64,000 nucleotides of DNA, taken from Mycobacterium sp. 155 (GTDB lineage: Bacteria > Actinomycetota > Actinomycetes > Mycobacteriales > Mycobacteriaceae). Position 1 is the first letter of the stretch. Each line of letters starts with the position of its first letter. This document shows, in pieces, positions 19,502-29,294 of the stretch. The stretch lies in assembly GCF_000373905.1 (NCBI RefSeq), contig NZ_KB892705.1:3484478-3548477 (forward strand). The letters run 5' to 3'. Position numbers and translations under genes: made by a program. The notes beneath the pieces were generated by a model. The model was not told where the DNA came from. It saw only the letters and a program-made list of their open reading frames with translations, and did not search any database.

Positions 19502-21157
19502 ATGGAAGGCGCCCGTCCAGTACGTGCCCCCCGCGGTACTACCCGAACTGCTCGCAGCTGGTACACAGAGGCCCCGCTGCGCATGCTGATGAACAACCTG
19601 GATCCGGAAAACGCCGAACGGCCGGACGACCTCGTCGTCTACGGCGGCACCGGACGAGCCGCCCGCAACTGGGCCAGCTTCGACGCCATGGTGCGCACCC
19701 TGGAGACCCTGGCTCCTGACGAGACCATGCTGGTGCAGTCCGGCAAGCCGGTCGGCGTGTTTCAGACCCATGAATGGGCCCCACGGGTGCTGATCGCCAA
19801 TTCGAACCTGGTCGGCGATTGGGCCACGTGGCCCGAGTTCCGGCGGTTGGAGCACCTCGGCCTGACCATGTACGGACAGATGACCGCCGGTTCGTGGATC
19901 TACATCGGCACCCAGGGGATCGTGCAGGGTACCTACGAAACCTTCGCTGCCGCAGCGGAAAAGCGTTTCGGCGGCACCCTGGCCGGAACCCTGACGCTGA
20001 CCGGTGGCTGCGGCGGTATGGGCGGCGCGCAGCCACTGGCGGTGACCCTCAACGGAGGTGCCTGCCTGATTGTCGACGTCGACGAATCCCGGCTGCGTCG
20101 TCGCGTCGAACACCGCTACCTGGACGAGGTCGCCGACGACCTCGAGGACGCGATCAAGAAGGCTGTCGACGCCCGGACCAACAAGCAAGCCCGGTCGATC
20201 GGCCTCGTCGGCAACGCCGCCACGATCTTCCCCGAGTTGCTGCGCCGTGGCGTGCCGATCGATCTGGTCACCGACCAGACCAGCGCACACGATCCACTGT
20301 CGTACCTGCCGGAGGGCATCGACCTCGAGGATTGGCACGACTATGCGGAAAAGAAACCCGACGAATTCACCGACCGGGCCCGCGAATCCATGGCCAATCA
20401 GGTCAAGGCCATGGTCGAGTTTCAGGACGGTGGCGCCGAGGTGTTCGACTACGGCAACTCGATCCGTGATGAGGCCCGACTCGGCGGCTACAACCGGGCT
20501 TTCGAATTCCCCGGTTTCGTTCCCGCCTACATCCGCCCGCTGTTCTGCGAGGGAAAGGGCCCGTTCCGCTGGGTCGCGCTGTCAGGTGACCCCGAGGACA
20601 TCTACACCACGGACAACGCCATCATGGACCTGTTCCCGGACGACGACCGCCTGCACAAGTGGATGCGCGGCGCCCGTGAACGCATCGCGTTCCAAGGCTT
20701 GCCCGCCCGCATCTGCTGGTTGGGTTATGGCGAACGCGACAAGGCCGGCGTGCTGTTCAACGACCTGGTGGCCAGTGGCAAGGTGTCGGCACCGATCGTC
20801 ATCGGCCGTGACCACCTGGACTGCGGCTCGGTGGCCAGCCCCTACCGAGAGACGGAGTCGATGCTCGACGGATCCGACGCGATCGCCGACTGGCCGCTAC
20901 TCAACGCCCTGACCGCCACGTCGTCCGGTGCGGCGTGGGTGTCGATCCACCACGGCGGCGGCGTGGGCATCGGCCGGTCCATCCACGCCGGGCAGGTCGG
21001 TGTTGCCGACGGGACTGAGCTTGCAGCACAGAAACTTTCCCGACTGCTGACCAACGATCCGGGCATGGGCATCATCCGCCACGTCGATGCGGGTTACGAG
21101 CGGGCCGAGGAGGTCGCGAAGGAACGCGGCGTCCGGATCCCGATGAAGGAGGGCTAG
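19502..21157 (+). CDS. hutU: urocanate hydratase
   Basis: 551 aa, ATG with gggaga upstream. Converts urocanate to 4-imidazolone-5-propionate using tightly bound NAD+ as electrophile. Seen in the sequence: [40 protein letters not shown] (NAD site), [15 protein letters not shown], and the catalytic cysteine region [15 protein letters not shown] with Cys441 equivalent to the active-site Cys of bacterial urocanases. Length is normal for the family. First gene of the plus-strand hut operon. Its TAG stop abuts the GTG of the longer amidohydrolase frame. Confidence 0.96.
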   Translation: MEGARPVRAPRGTTRTARSWYTEAPLRMLMNNLDPENAERPDDLVVYGGTGRAARNWASFDAMVRTLETLAPDETMLVQSGKPVGVFQTHEWAPRVLIANSNLVGDWATWPEFRRLEHLGLTMYGQMTAGSWIYIGTQGIVQGTYETFAAAAEKRFGGTLAGTLTLTGGCGGMGGAQPLAVTLNGGACLIVDVDESRLRRRVEHRYLDEVADDLEDAIKKAVDARTNKQARSIGLVGNAATIFPELLRRGVPIDLVTDQTSAHDPLSYLPEGIDLEDWHDYAEKKPDEFTDRARESMANQVKAMVEFQDGGAEVFDYGNSIRDEARLGGYNRAFEFPGFVPAYIRPLFCEGKGPFRWVALSGDPEDIYTTDNAIMDLFPDDDRLHKWMRGARERIAFQGLPARICWLGYGERDKAGVLFNDLVASGKVSAPIVIGRDHLDCGSVASPYRETESMLDGSDAIADWPLLNALTATSSGAAWVSIHHGGGVGIGRSIHAGQVGVADGTELAAQKLSRLLTNDPGMGIIRHVDAGYERAEEVAKERGVRIPMKEG

Positions 21158-21180
21158 TGCCCGTACACGAGGAGGACAAA

Positions 21181-22401
21181 ATGAGTCAGCGCAATCTCTC
21201 GGAGCGATTCGTATCGCTGTGGGCATCGCTCACACCGATCGGCCGCGACCCGGGCACCGGTGGTTACCGCCGATTCGCCTGGAACACCGCCGATCACGAG
21301 GTGCGCGCATGGTTCGTCGAGCAGGCCAACCAGCGCGGCCTGTCCTACCAGGAAGACCGCAACGGTAACCAGTGGGCATGGTGGGGCGAGCCGGGACCGG
21401 ATGCCGTGGTGACCGGAAGCCACCTCGACAGCGTGCCCGACGGCGGCGCCTACGACGGTCCGCTGGGCGTTGTCTCGGCTTTCCTGGCAGTCGACGAGCT
21501 TCGCGCGCAAGGGGTTGAGCCTGCACGTCCGTTCGCGGTGACCAATTTCGCCGACGAGGAGGGCGCCCGGTTCGGCGTCGCCTGCATGGGCAGCCGGCTG
21601 CTGACCGGCGTGATCGAACCCGACCGGGCCCGCGAACTGAAGGACGCCGACGGCGTGACGCTGGGCGACGCGATGCGCGCTGCCGGTGTGAATCCCGACG
21701 AGCTGGGCCGCGATGAGCAGGCACTCGAGCGCATCGGGGTGTTCGTCGAACTTCACGTCGAACAGGGCCGGGCGCTGGTCGACATGGACGCCGCGGTAGG
21801 AGTTGCGACCGCCATCTGGCCGCACGGTCGGTGGCGGTTCGAATTCCTCGGCGAGGCGAACCATGCCGGCACGACACGCGTGGACGACCGCGTCGACCCC
21901 ATGTTGCCGTTCGCGAGCAGCGTGCTCGCCGCCCGAGACACGGCTGCGCGCATTGGCGCCCTGGCCACCTTCGGCAAGGTTCTCGTCATTCCCAACGGCG
22001 TCAACGCGATTCCCTCAGCAGTCCACGGCTGGCTGGACGCCCGTGCGGCCGACGACATGGTGCTGGAGAAGTTGGTTTCGGAGGTCACCGCGGCGGGCGA
22101 GGCAGCAGCCGCCGAACACGGTGCGACGTGCACCGTGACGCGCGAGTCGTATTCGCCCGTCGTCGGATTCGATAACGGGCTACGAGACCGAATCAGCGCG
22201 TGGCTCGACGGTGCCCCCCAGTTACCGACGGGGGCCGGCCACGACGCCGGGATCCTTTCGGCGCACGTGTCAACGGCAATGCTGTTCGTACGCAACCCAA
22301 CTGGCGTGAGCCACAGCCCGGCCGAGCACGCCTCCGACGAGGACTGCGTCGCCGGAGTAGTGGCGCTGACCAAGGTGTTGCGGGAATTGGTGAATGGGTG
22401 A
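21181..22401 (+). CDS. M20 family amidohydrolase (allantoate amidohydrolase / carbamoylase type), proposed N-formylglutamate deformylase
   Basis: 406 aa. The ATG at 21181 follows gaggagg, so it is preferred over a GTG at 21157. Metal-dependent M20 hallmarks: GSHLDSVPDGGAYDGPLGVV (metal His and bridging Asp), NFADEEGARFGVACMGSRLL (Glu-Glu), ELHVEQGRAL, and a late GHDAG before the final SHSPAEHASDEDC. The family hydrolyses N-carbamoyl, N-formimidoyl or ureido amino acids. Its place between hutU and hutF, with no hutG in the cluster, makes it the obvious candidate to hydrolyse N-formyl-L-glutamate to glutamate. This role is inference from context; annotation as AllC would miss it. Four genes are tightly spaced or overlapping. 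Confidence 0.88.
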   Translation: MSQRNLSERFVSLWASLTPIGRDPGTGGYRRFAWNTADHEVRAWFVEQANQRGLSYQEDRNGNQWAWWGEPGPDAVVTGSHLDSVPDGGAYDGPLGVVSAFLAVDELRAQGVEPARPFAVTNFADEEGARFGVACMGSRLLTGVIEPDRARELKDADGVTLGDAMRAAGVNPDELGRDEQALERIGVFVELHVEQGRALVDMDAAVGVATAIWPHGRWRFEFLGEANHAGTTRVDDRVDPMLPFASSVLAARDTAARIGALATFGKVLVIPNGVNAIPSAVHGWLDARAADDMVLEKLVSEVTAAGEAAAAEHGATCTVTRESYSPVVGFDNGLRDRISAWLDGAPQLPTGAGHDAGILSAHVSTAMLFVRNPTGVSHSPAEHASDEDCVAGVVALTKVLRELVNG

Positions 22402-23737
22402 GTCGGTGAGTCGATATTTCGCCGATTACGCCTGGCTCGGTGGCGACCAGGTCAGCGATCGGGTGCTCATCGAGGTTGACGGCGAGAGGATCACCTCGGT
22501 GTCGGCTGGGCAGGACCGTCCAGCCGACACGATCCACCTGCCGGGTGTCACGCTGCCCGGCCTGGCCAACGCGCACAGCCACGCGTTTCACCGCGCCCTG
22601 CGCGGACGCACCCACCGTGGCGGTGGGACGTTCTGGACCTGGCGCGAAGACATGTACACCGTGGCCGGCCGGCTGGACCCGGACTCGTACCATGCACTGG
22701 CCCGCGCGGTGTACGCCGAGATGGCCCTGGCCGGAATCACCTGTGTCGGCGAATTCCACTACGTACACCACAGCCCGGACGGGACACCCTACCCAGAAGC
22801 GAACGCCTTGGGCGAGGCGCTCATCGCCGCGGCCGCCGACGCCGGAATCCGGATCACATTGCTCGACACCTGTTATCTGACAGGCGGTTTCGGTGTCGAT
22901 CTGCATGGCCCGCAGGTGCGGTTCACCGATGGCACCGCCGCCGCATGGGCCGACCGCGTCGAGCGGTTGGCTCCCACCCGCCACGCCCGCATCGGCGCCG
23001 CAATCCATTCAGTGCGTGCAGTTCCGGCCGATCAACTCGGCACCGTCGCCGAATGGGCCCACGACCACGGTGCTCCGCTGCATTTCCACATGTCCGAACA
23101 GCGCGCGGAGAACGAGGCTTGTATCGCGGCACACGGCTGCACCCCGACCCAGCTGTTGAGTGAACACGGTGCCCTGGGGTCGCTATCCACCGCGGTGCAT
23201 GCCACCCACCTCACCGACGACGACATTGCCTCGCTGGCCGGTTCGCACACCTACGTGTGTATGGCGCCGACCACCGAGCGGGATCTCGCCGACGGTATCG
23301 GCCGGGCACGCGATCTGTCCGATGCCGGTGGGCTTCTGACCCTCGGCAGTGACAGTAACGCCATCGTGGACCTCTTCGAGGAGGCGAGGGCCATGGAACT
23401 CGACGAGCGGCTGCGCACCGAGTGCCGCGGGCACTGGCCGGCGGCCGAGCTGATGCATGCTGCGACGTCCGACGGGCACGCGTCGCTGGGCTGGCCCGAG
23501 GCGGGCCGGATCCAAGCGGGTGCGCTCGCCGACTTCGTCACCGTCACGCTCGACTCCGTGCGGATGGCCGGCGCGGACGCCGCCACGCTGCTGGAGTCGG
23601 TGGTGTTCGCCGCGTCCGCAGCCGATGTGACCGATGTGGTGGTCGGCGGACGCCGCGTGGTCGAGCAGCGACGACACACCCAAGTCACGGATATTACTGC
23701 GGCGCTGCATGATTCGATCAGAGCGGTGGTCTGTTGA
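22394..23737 (+). CDS. hutF: N-formimidoyl-L-glutamate deiminase
   Basis: 447 aa, overlapping the amidohydrolase by 8 nt. Amidohydrolase superfamily: metal HxH in [18 protein letters not shown], then [12 protein letters not shown], the central His in [15 protein letters not shown], a further His in [11 protein letters not shown], and the final metal Asp in [19 protein letters not shown]. HutF hydrolyses formimino-glutamate to N-formyl-glutamate and ammonia. This defines the two-step route to glutamate rather than HutG formiminoglutamase. Cytosolic. Confidence 0.93.
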   Translation: MGESVSRYFADYAWLGGDQVSDRVLIEVDGERITSVSAGQDRPADTIHLPGVTLPGLANAHSHAFHRALRGRTHRGGGTFWTWREDMYTVAGRLDPDSYHALARAVYAEMALAGITCVGEFHYVHHSPDGTPYPEANALGEALIAAAADAGIRITLLDTCYLTGGFGVDLHGPQVRFTDGTAAAWADRVERLAPTRHARIGAAIHSVRAVPADQLGTVAEWAHDHGAPLHFHMSEQRAENEACIAAHGCTPTQLLSEHGALGSLSTAVHATHLTDDDIASLAGSHTYVCMAPTTERDLADGIGRARDLSDAGGLLTLGSDSNAIVDLFEEARAMELDERLRTECRGHWPAAELMHAATSDGHASLGWPEAGRIQAGALADFVTVTLDSVRMAGADAATLLESVVFAASAADVTDVVVGGRRVVEQRRHTQVTDITAALHDSIRAVVC

Positions 23738-24942
23738 GTAGTCTTCTGATCGACAACATCGGCACCTTGGTGACCAACGACCCGACACAGCAGGCCGGCC
23801 TGGTCGGGTTGATCGAGGAGGCCGCCCTGGTTTTCGACGACGGCGTGGTGGCATGGGTCGGCCCGCGCGGCGCGGCACCGGATACCGACGACCGGGTCGA
23901 CGCCGACGGCCGGGCCGTCATACCCGGGTTCGTGGACAGCCACAGCCACCTGGTCTTCAGCGGTGACCGCTCGGCCGAGTTCGCCGCACGCATGGCCGGA
24001 ACGCCCTACAGCGCCGGCGGAATCAACACCACTGTCAACGCCACGCGCGCGGCGAGCACCACCGAGCTGCGCGCCAACGTGGGGCGCCTGGTCGCGGAGT
24101 CGCGGCGCTCCGGAACCACCACCAACGAGTGCAAGTCGGGCTACGGACTCACCGTCGAGACCGAGATGCAGAGTCTGCAGCTCGCCGCCGAGTTCACCGA
24201 CGAGGTCACCTTCCTCGGGGCCCATCTGGTGCCGCCCGAATACGCCGACCGTCCCGACGACTACGTGGAGTTGGTGTGCACGGCCATGGTCGACGCCTGT
24301 GCGCCCGCCGCGAAATGGATCGACGTGTTCTGCGAGCGTGGCGCGTTCGACGGTGACCAGACCCGGAAGATCCTCACGGCCGGAGTCGAGCGGGGCCTCA
24401 TCCCCCGCGTGCACGCCAACCAGCTCGGCCCGGGCCCGGGTGTGCAAATCGCCGTGGAGTTCGGCGCCGCCTCAGCCGATCACGCCACCTTCCTCGATGA
24501 CGACGACATCGCCGCACTTGCCTCAGGCAACACCGTGGCCACGCTGTTGCCTGCCACCGAATTCGCCACCCGTCAGCCCTATCCGGATGCCCGGCGGCTC
24601 CTCGACGCAGGTGTCACCGTGGCGTTGGCCAGCAACTGCAATCCGGGTTCGGGTTTCACCACCAATATTCCGTTCTGCATCGCGGTGGCAGTGCGGGACA
24701 TGAAGATGACGCCTGACGAAGCACTGTGGTCGGCGACCATGGGTGGAGCACGCGCGCTGCGCCGCACCGACGTCGGACATCTGGCCGTCGGCGCTCGCGC
24801 GGATGCCGTACTGCTGGACGCGAATTCGCATGTACACCTGGCCTACCGGCCAGGCGTGCCATTGATCGAGGCGGTGTGGCGGGGCGGCGAGCAGGTCGTC
24901 GGCAGCGTCGGGAACCGGCACGGCCGGACTGGCAGCGCGTAA
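23734..24942 (+). CDS. hutI: imidazolonepropionase
   Basis: 402 aa from a TTG start that overlaps the hutF stop by 4 nt (ttga), implying translational coupling. Amidohydrolase signatures are [20 protein letters not shown] (metal HxH), [39 protein letters not shown] and [18 protein letters not shown]. Opens imidazolone-propionate to N-formimino-glutamate, between HutU and HutF. Length is normal. Last gene of the operon; a decayed Hsp20 gene and a terminator follow. Confidence 0.95.
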   Translation: MSSLLIDNIGTLVTNDPTQQAGLVGLIEEAALVFDDGVVAWVGPRGAAPDTDDRVDADGRAVIPGFVDSHSHLVFSGDRSAEFAARMAGTPYSAGGINTTVNATRAASTTELRANVGRLVAESRRSGTTTNECKSGYGLTVETEMQSLQLAAEFTDEVTFLGAHLVPPEYADRPDDYVELVCTAMVDACAPAAKWIDVFCERGAFDGDQTRKILTAGVERGLIPRVHANQLGPGPGVQIAVEFGAASADHATFLDDDDIAALASGNTVATLLPATEFATRQPYPDARRLLDAGVTVALASNCNPGSGFTTNIPFCIAVAVRDMKMTPDEALWSATMGGARALRRTDVGHLAVGARADAVLLDANSHVHLAYRPGVPLIEAVWRGGEQVVGSVGNRHGRTGSA

Positions 24943-24990
24943 TCAGGCTCGGGTGACTTCGCTGACGACGAACAACCACCGGGAACATGA

Positions 24991-25182
24991 GCGTGGTTCA
25001 CTCAAGTTGCCGGACGTCCGGTTGGCACCGACTGGATCAAGGACTTCAGCCCGGCCGCCGAGGTCGGTAAGGAAGGCGACGACGCGATCACCGCGTCCTA
25101 CGACGCCGGAGTGCTGACCGTCCGGGTGGCCGGGGCCTACACCGGCACCGAGCCACGGTGCATCGAGATCTCGAGCAACTAG
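24991..25182 (+). pseudogene. Hsp20 (Acr2/Rv0251c-like) remnant with internal deletion
   Basis: The frame to the TAG at 25180-25182 reads TDWIKDFSPAAEV, then GKEGDDAITASYDAGVLTVR and VAGAY. From memory of M. tuberculosis Acr2, the first half matches the N-terminal TDW...DFTPAAEIVKDGDDA region and the second half matches the C-terminal ASYDAGVLTVRVAGAY strand. The ~75 residues between, most of the alpha-crystallin domain, are deleted in frame at the shared Asp-Ala point. No start codon precedes the fragment after the TGA at 24988-24990. It lies where Rv0251c lies in M. tuberculosis, upstream of the Rv0250c homologue and in the same direction. Confidence 0.75.
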
Positions 25183-25194
25183 GAAGACAGCAAA

Positions 25195-25223
25195 GCCGGT
25201 GGAACTCAAGCAGTTCCACCGGC
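25195..25223. terminator. strong hairpin between the hut/Hsp20 end and the ICL-like gene
   Basis: GCCGGTGGAACT (25195-25206), loop caagc, AGTTCCACCGGC (25212-25223): a perfect 12-bp stem. It sits 12 nt after the Hsp20 remnant stop and 48 nt from the convergent gene's stop, so it can serve both strands. Only a short T-rich end follows (cttcg), as is common in mycobacteria. Confidence 0.8.
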
Positions 25224-25270
25224 CTTCGCTATCGGCGGCTCAGATCCCCGCGTTCACAGACAGGGAAGGT

Positions 25271-26044
25271 TCAGCGCCAGCGGACCAGGATCTCGTTCGC
25301 AGTCCCGGTCAGCGCCCGCTGCAGGAACGGTCCAAAGCTGATTCGGCCCACCCCGAGCGGGCCGAATGACGCCGGATCGTCGGACTCCGGTATCGCGATC
25401 GCATTGACGGGCAGCGGCAGCTCAGATGTCAACTGTCGCATGGTTTCCGGATCATGACGCCCCACAGGGTATAGGCAGTCGGCACCGGCCTCGGCGGCCA
25501 GCTTGAGCCGCGCCACCGCACGTTCTACGCGATCAGCCTCCGAACCGTCCTGGCGCAAGAACAGATCGGTGCGGGCGTTGATCACGACATGCACCCCGGC
25601 CGCGTCGGCGGCGTTGCGCAGTTCACCGACCAGCGCGGCATGCTCCTCGGGCCCGCGCAGCCGCTTGCCCTCCTTGTGCACGGTGTCCTCGATGTTCAGC
25701 CCGACCGCACCCGCGTCCAGCAGACCGTCGATGAGCCGCCGCGGCGTCTCGCCGTATCCAGACTCGATATCGACCGAGACCGGCACGTCGATCGCACCGC
25801 TGATCTGGGCAACCCGCGTGGTCAGATCATCGAACGACATGCCCTCACCGTCGGCTTTCCCGACCGAATCGGCCACCGGGTGGCTGCCCAGCGTCAACGC
25901 CGCGAAGCCCGCATCAACGGCGGTTTTCGCAGACCAGGCGTCCCAGACTGTCGGCAAAACCACCGGATTGCCCGGCCGATGCAACGCCAGCAGAGCCCTC
26001 GCGCGATCCTGCAGAACCTGTTGGGACAGAACTTGTCGGGACAT
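25271..26044 (-). CDS. isocitrate lyase / PEP mutase superfamily protein
   Basis: 257 aa. The ATG at 26044 follows a good ggaggt site; a longer frame to 26083 has none. TIM-barrel family motifs are LPTVWDAWSAKTAVDAGFAA, PVSVDIESGYGETPRRLIDG, GAVGLNIEDTVHKEGKRLRG, HVVINARTDLFLR and ADCLYPVGRHDPE. The KKCGH loop with the catalytic Cys of true isocitrate lyases is absent. Cleavage of a 2-methylisocitrate-like or oxaloacetate-like substrate is possible, but unassigned members are common. Monocistronic and convergent to the hut locus. Confidence 0.85.
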   Translation of the reverse strand: MSRQVLSQQVLQDRARALLALHRPGNPVVLPTVWDAWSAKTAVDAGFAALTLGSHPVADSVGKADGEGMSFDDLTTRVAQISGAIDVPVSVDIESGYGETPRRLIDGLLDAGAVGLNIEDTVHKEGKRLRGPEEHAALVGELRNAADAAGVHVVINARTDLFLRQDGSEADRVERAVARLKLAAEAGADCLYPVGRHDPETMRQLTSELPLPVNAIAIPESDDPASFGPLGVGRISFGPFLQRALTGTANEILVRWR

Positions 26045-26148
26045 GCTCAAACCTCCACTCAACGTGACCCGCGTCACTCTCAACTCATGATGCAGCTAGC
26101 ACAGTTGTCGTAATGTGATTCATGACACCTTCAGCCCAAGGAGGTCAC

Positions 26149-26436
26149 ATGCCCAACTCCGAATTCGCCGAACTGCACAACCTCATAGACGAGATGCGTC
26201 GTTGTGTCACAACACTGGCGGCCAAGTATGGCGACTCACCGGCCACGCGTCGCGTAGTCAATGATGCCGAACGCATCCTGCTCGACATCGACCGACTCGA
26301 CATCGATGCCGAAGAACTCGAGATGCGCCACGGTGTCACCCGGCTGCGGCAGGACCCCGAGAAGATCGCGATCCCCGACACCCAATACGACAGCGAATTC
26401 TGGGGAGACATCAGCGACGGCGGCGTCAGCGGCTAG
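26149..26436 (+). CDS. conserved mycobacterial protein (Rv0250c-like)
   Basis: 95 aa. The ATG at 26149 has a near-perfect aaggaggt site; the upstream ATG at 26122 does not. Acidic helical protein (LHNLIDEMRRCVTTLAAKYG, then ERILLDIDRLDIDAEELEMR), ending in EFWGDISDGG. No known domain. Position directly before the Sdh1 operon, 59 nt upstream, matches M. tuberculosis Rv0250c, suggesting co-transcription and a possible accessory role. That role is inference. Confidence 0.8.
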   Translation: MPNSEFAELHNLIDEMRRCVTTLAAKYGDSPATRRVVNDAERILLDIDRLDIDAEELEMRHGVTRLRQDPEKIAIPDTQYDSEFWGDISDGGVSG

Positions 26437-26495
26437 TGGCGACGCCGCGGGCAGTTGACGCCTCACCCAACAACTGAACCTGACGAAAGGGAACC

Positions 26496-27326
26496 GTGAG
26501 CGCACACACCGCTGACCGTCGTGCGACCGGGGTCTTCTCCCCCACGCGCGCCCAGATTTCGCAGCGCACACTGCGGACCGACCGGTGGTGGCAGGCGCCG
26601 CTGCTGACAGATCTCGGACTGGCGACGTTCGTCATTTACGCCACCATCCGCGCGTTCTGGGGCAGCGCTTACTGGGTTCCGCAGTACCACTACCTGACGC
26701 CGTTCTACTCGCCGTGCGTGAGCACCGCGTGCGCTCCAGGAGCGAGCCATTTCGGGCACTGGGTCGGCGCCCTGCCCTGGTTCATCCCGATGGCCTTCAT
26801 CTCTCTGCCGTTCCTGTTGGCGTTCCGGCTGACCTGCTACTACTACCGCAAGGCCTACTACCGGTCGGTCTGGCAGTCACCGACCGCCTGTGCGGTAGCC
26901 GAGCCACACGCGAAATACACCGGGGAGACCCGTCTTCCGCTGATCGTGCAGAACGCCCACCGGTACTTCTTCTACGTCGCAGTGCTGATCTCGCTGGTGA
27001 ACACCTACGACGCAATCGTGGCGTTCCACTCCGAGGCAACCCCCAGCGGTTTCGGATTCGGTCTGGGCAACCTGATCCTGGTCATCAACGTCACCCTCCT
27101 GTGGGTGTACACCGTCTCCTGCCACTCCTGCCGGCACGTTACCGGCGGGCGCCTCAAGCACTTTTCGAAACATCCGGTCCGGTATTGGATCTGGACCCAG
27201 ATCTCCAAGCTCAACACTCGGCACATGCAGTTCGCGTGGATCACGCTGGGCACCCTGATGCTCACCGACTTCTACATCATGCTGGTCGCCAGTGGGACCA
27301 TCTCTGACTTGAGATTTGTTGGCTGA
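26496..27326 (+). CDS. succinate dehydrogenase 1 membrane anchor subunit (Rv0249c-like)
   Basis: 276 aa from GTG. Five or so membrane helices (for example DLGLATFVIYATIRAFWGSA, LPWFIPMAFISLPFLLAFRL, FFYVAVLISLVNTYDAIVAF, LGNLILVINVTLLWVYTVSC), with several His residues suited to heme ligation (HRYFFY, HSCRHVTGGRLKHF). It anchors the flavoprotein and iron-sulfur subunits and passes electrons to menaquinone. A fused single anchor of this size is typical of mycobacterial Sdh1. First of three sdh genes. Confidence 0.88.
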   Translation: MSAHTADRRATGVFSPTRAQISQRTLRTDRWWQAPLLTDLGLATFVIYATIRAFWGSAYWVPQYHYLTPFYSPCVSTACAPGASHFGHWVGALPWFIPMAFISLPFLLAFRLTCYYYRKAYYRSVWQSPTACAVAEPHAKYTGETRLPLIVQNAHRYFFYVAVLISLVNTYDAIVAFHSEATPSGFGFGLGNLILVINVTLLWVYTVSCHSCRHVTGGRLKHFSKHPVRYWIWTQISKLNTRHMQFAWITLGTLMLTDFYIMLVASGTISDLRFVG

Positions 27327-27364
27327 CAATGCAATTCAGAATGAACAAAGTAGTGGGGATATAG

Positions 27365-29293
27365 ATGGCTGAACTGGAACGGCATCAATACGACGTTGTC
27401 GTGATCGGTGCCGGCGGCGCGGGACTGCGCGCGGTGATCGAGGCCCGCGAGCGGGGTCTGCGAGTTGCAGTGGTGACCAAATCGCTGTTCGGCAAGGCAC
27501 ATACGGTGATGGCCGAGGGCGGCTGCGCCGCGGCGATGCGCAACGTCAACACCAAGGACTCCTGGCAGGTGCACTTCGGTGACACCATGCGCGGCGGCAA
27601 GTTCCTCAACAACTGGCGGATGGCCGAACTGCATGCGCAGGAAGCCCCGGACCGGGTCTGGGAACTGGAGACCTACGGAGCGCTGTTCGACCGCACCAAG
27701 GACGGCAAGATCAGCCAGCGCAACTTCGGTGGCCACACTTACCCGAGGCTTGCGCACGTCGGCGATCGCACCGGCCTGGAGATCATCCGCACCCTGCAGC
27801 AGAAGATCGTCTCACTACAGCAGGAGGACAAGCGCGAACTCGGCGACTACGAGGCGCGCATCAAGGTGTTCCACGAAACCGCGATCACCGAACTGATGTT
27901 GGACAATGCCGGGCCAGAGAAAAGAGTGGCCGGGGCGTTCGGCTATTACCGCGAGAGCGGCAATTTCGTGCTGTTCGAGGCCCCCGCGATCGTGCTGGCC
28001 ACCGGCGGCATCGGCAAGTCGTTCAAGGTGTCGTCGAATTCGTGGGAGTACACGGGCGACGGGCATGCGCTGGCGCTGCGCGCTGGCTCGACCCTGATCA
28101 ACATGGAGTTCATCCAGTTCCACCCCACCGGCATGGTATGGCCGCTGTCGGTGAAGGGCATCCTGGTCACCGAGGGGGTTCGCGGCGACGGCGGGGTGCT
28201 CAAGAACTCCGAGGGCAAGCGGTTCATGTTCGACTACATCCCCGCGGTGTTCAAAGGCCAGTACGCCGAGACCGAGGAAGAAGCCGACCAGTGGCTCAAA
28301 GACAACGACTCGGCCCGGCGCACCCCTGACCTGCTCCCCCGCGACGAGGTGGCTCGCGCAATCAACTCCGAGGTGAAGGCGGGTCGCGGCTCACCACACG
28401 GCGGGGTGTATCTGGACATCGCATCCCGCATGCCGACCGAGGAGATCAAACGGCGGCTGCCGTCGATGTACCACCAGTTCATGGAGCTCGCCGAGGTCGA
28501 CATCACCAAGGACGAGATGGAGGTCGGGCCGACCTGCCACTACGTGATGGGCGGGATCGAGGTCGACCCGGACACCGGTGGCGCCATCACCCCCGGCCTG
28601 TTCGCAGCTGGTGAGTGTTCGGGCGGAATGCACGGCTCGAACCGGCTGGGCGGGAACTCACTGTCGGACCTGCTGGTGTTCGGCCGCCGCGCCGGGCTCG
28701 GTGCCGCCGACTACGTGCGGGCGTTGCCGGAGCGGCCGAAGGTCTCCGACGCCTCGATCGGAGAAGCCGTCGCAACCGCGTTGGCGCCATTCGAGGAACA
28801 CGAGCGGCCCGAGAACCCGTACGCATTGCACGCCGAGTTACAGCAGTCGATGAACGACCTCGTCGGCATCATCCGCAGGGAAGCCGAGATCGAAGAAGCG
28901 CTCGACAAGCTCGCCGAGCTCCGCCGCCGTGTGCACAACGTCAGTGTCCAGGGCGGACGGGTCTTCAATCCCGGCTGGCACCTGGCAATCGACCTGCGCA
29001 ACATGCTCCTGGTCAGTGAATGCGTCGCGAAGGCCGCGTTGGCGCGCACCGAAAGCCGGGGCGGACACACCCGCGACGACTACCCGAGCATGGACGCCAA
29101 TTGGCGCAACACGCTGCTGGTATGCCGGACCGTCGACGATGAGGCCGGTGATGCGCTGGTCCCGGACGTCTTGGTGACACCGGAATCGCAAGCCCCGATG
29201 CGGGCCGACCTGCTGGCCACCTTCGAGCTGTCGGAACTGGAGAAGTACTACACCCAGCAGGAACTGGCCGAGCACCCCGATTGGAAGGGCTGA
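27365..29293 (+). CDS. sdhA: succinate dehydrogenase 1 flavoprotein subunit (Rv0248c-like)
   Basis: 642 aa. FAD fold VVVIGAGGAGLRAVIEARER at the start. The covalent-FAD His lies in KAHTVMAEGGCAAAM. Substrate/active-site segments are FIQFHPTGMVWPLSVKGILV, TEGVRGDGG, YHQFMELAEVDITKDEMEVG, SNRLGGNSLSDLLVFGRRAG and a C-terminal Arg-rich ESRGGHTRDDYP. Oxidises succinate to fumarate on the cytoplasmic face. Length is normal. Separated from sdhB by 1 nt. Confidence 0.95.
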   Translation: MAELERHQYDVVVIGAGGAGLRAVIEARERGLRVAVVTKSLFGKAHTVMAEGGCAAAMRNVNTKDSWQVHFGDTMRGGKFLNNWRMAELHAQEAPDRVWELETYGALFDRTKDGKISQRNFGGHTYPRLAHVGDRTGLEIIRTLQQKIVSLQQEDKRELGDYEARIKVFHETAITELMLDNAGPEKRVAGAFGYYRESGNFVLFEAPAIVLATGGIGKSFKVSSNSWEYTGDGHALALRAGSTLINMEFIQFHPTGMVWPLSVKGILVTEGVRGDGGVLKNSEGKRFMFDYIPAVFKGQYAETEEEADQWLKDNDSARRTPDLLPRDEVARAINSEVKAGRGSPHGGVYLDIASRMPTEEIKRRLPSMYHQFMELAEVDITKDEMEVGPTCHYVMGGIEVDPDTGGAITPGLFAAGECSGGMHGSNRLGGNSLSDLLVFGRRAGLGAADYVRALPERPKVSDASIGEAVATALAPFEEHERPENPYALHAELQQSMNDLVGIIRREAEIEEALDKLAELRRRVHNVSVQGGRVFNPGWHLAIDLRNMLLVSECVAKAALARTESRGGHTRDDYPSMDANWRNTLLVCRTVDDEAGDALVPDVLVTPESQAPMRADLLATFELSELEKYYTQQELAEHPDWKG

Positions 29294-29294
29294 G

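Noticed and set aside
23251..24447. Long minus-strand ORF (398 aa) across hutF/hutI
   Set aside because: Antisense shadow of two clearly identified hut genes, produced by high GC codon bias.
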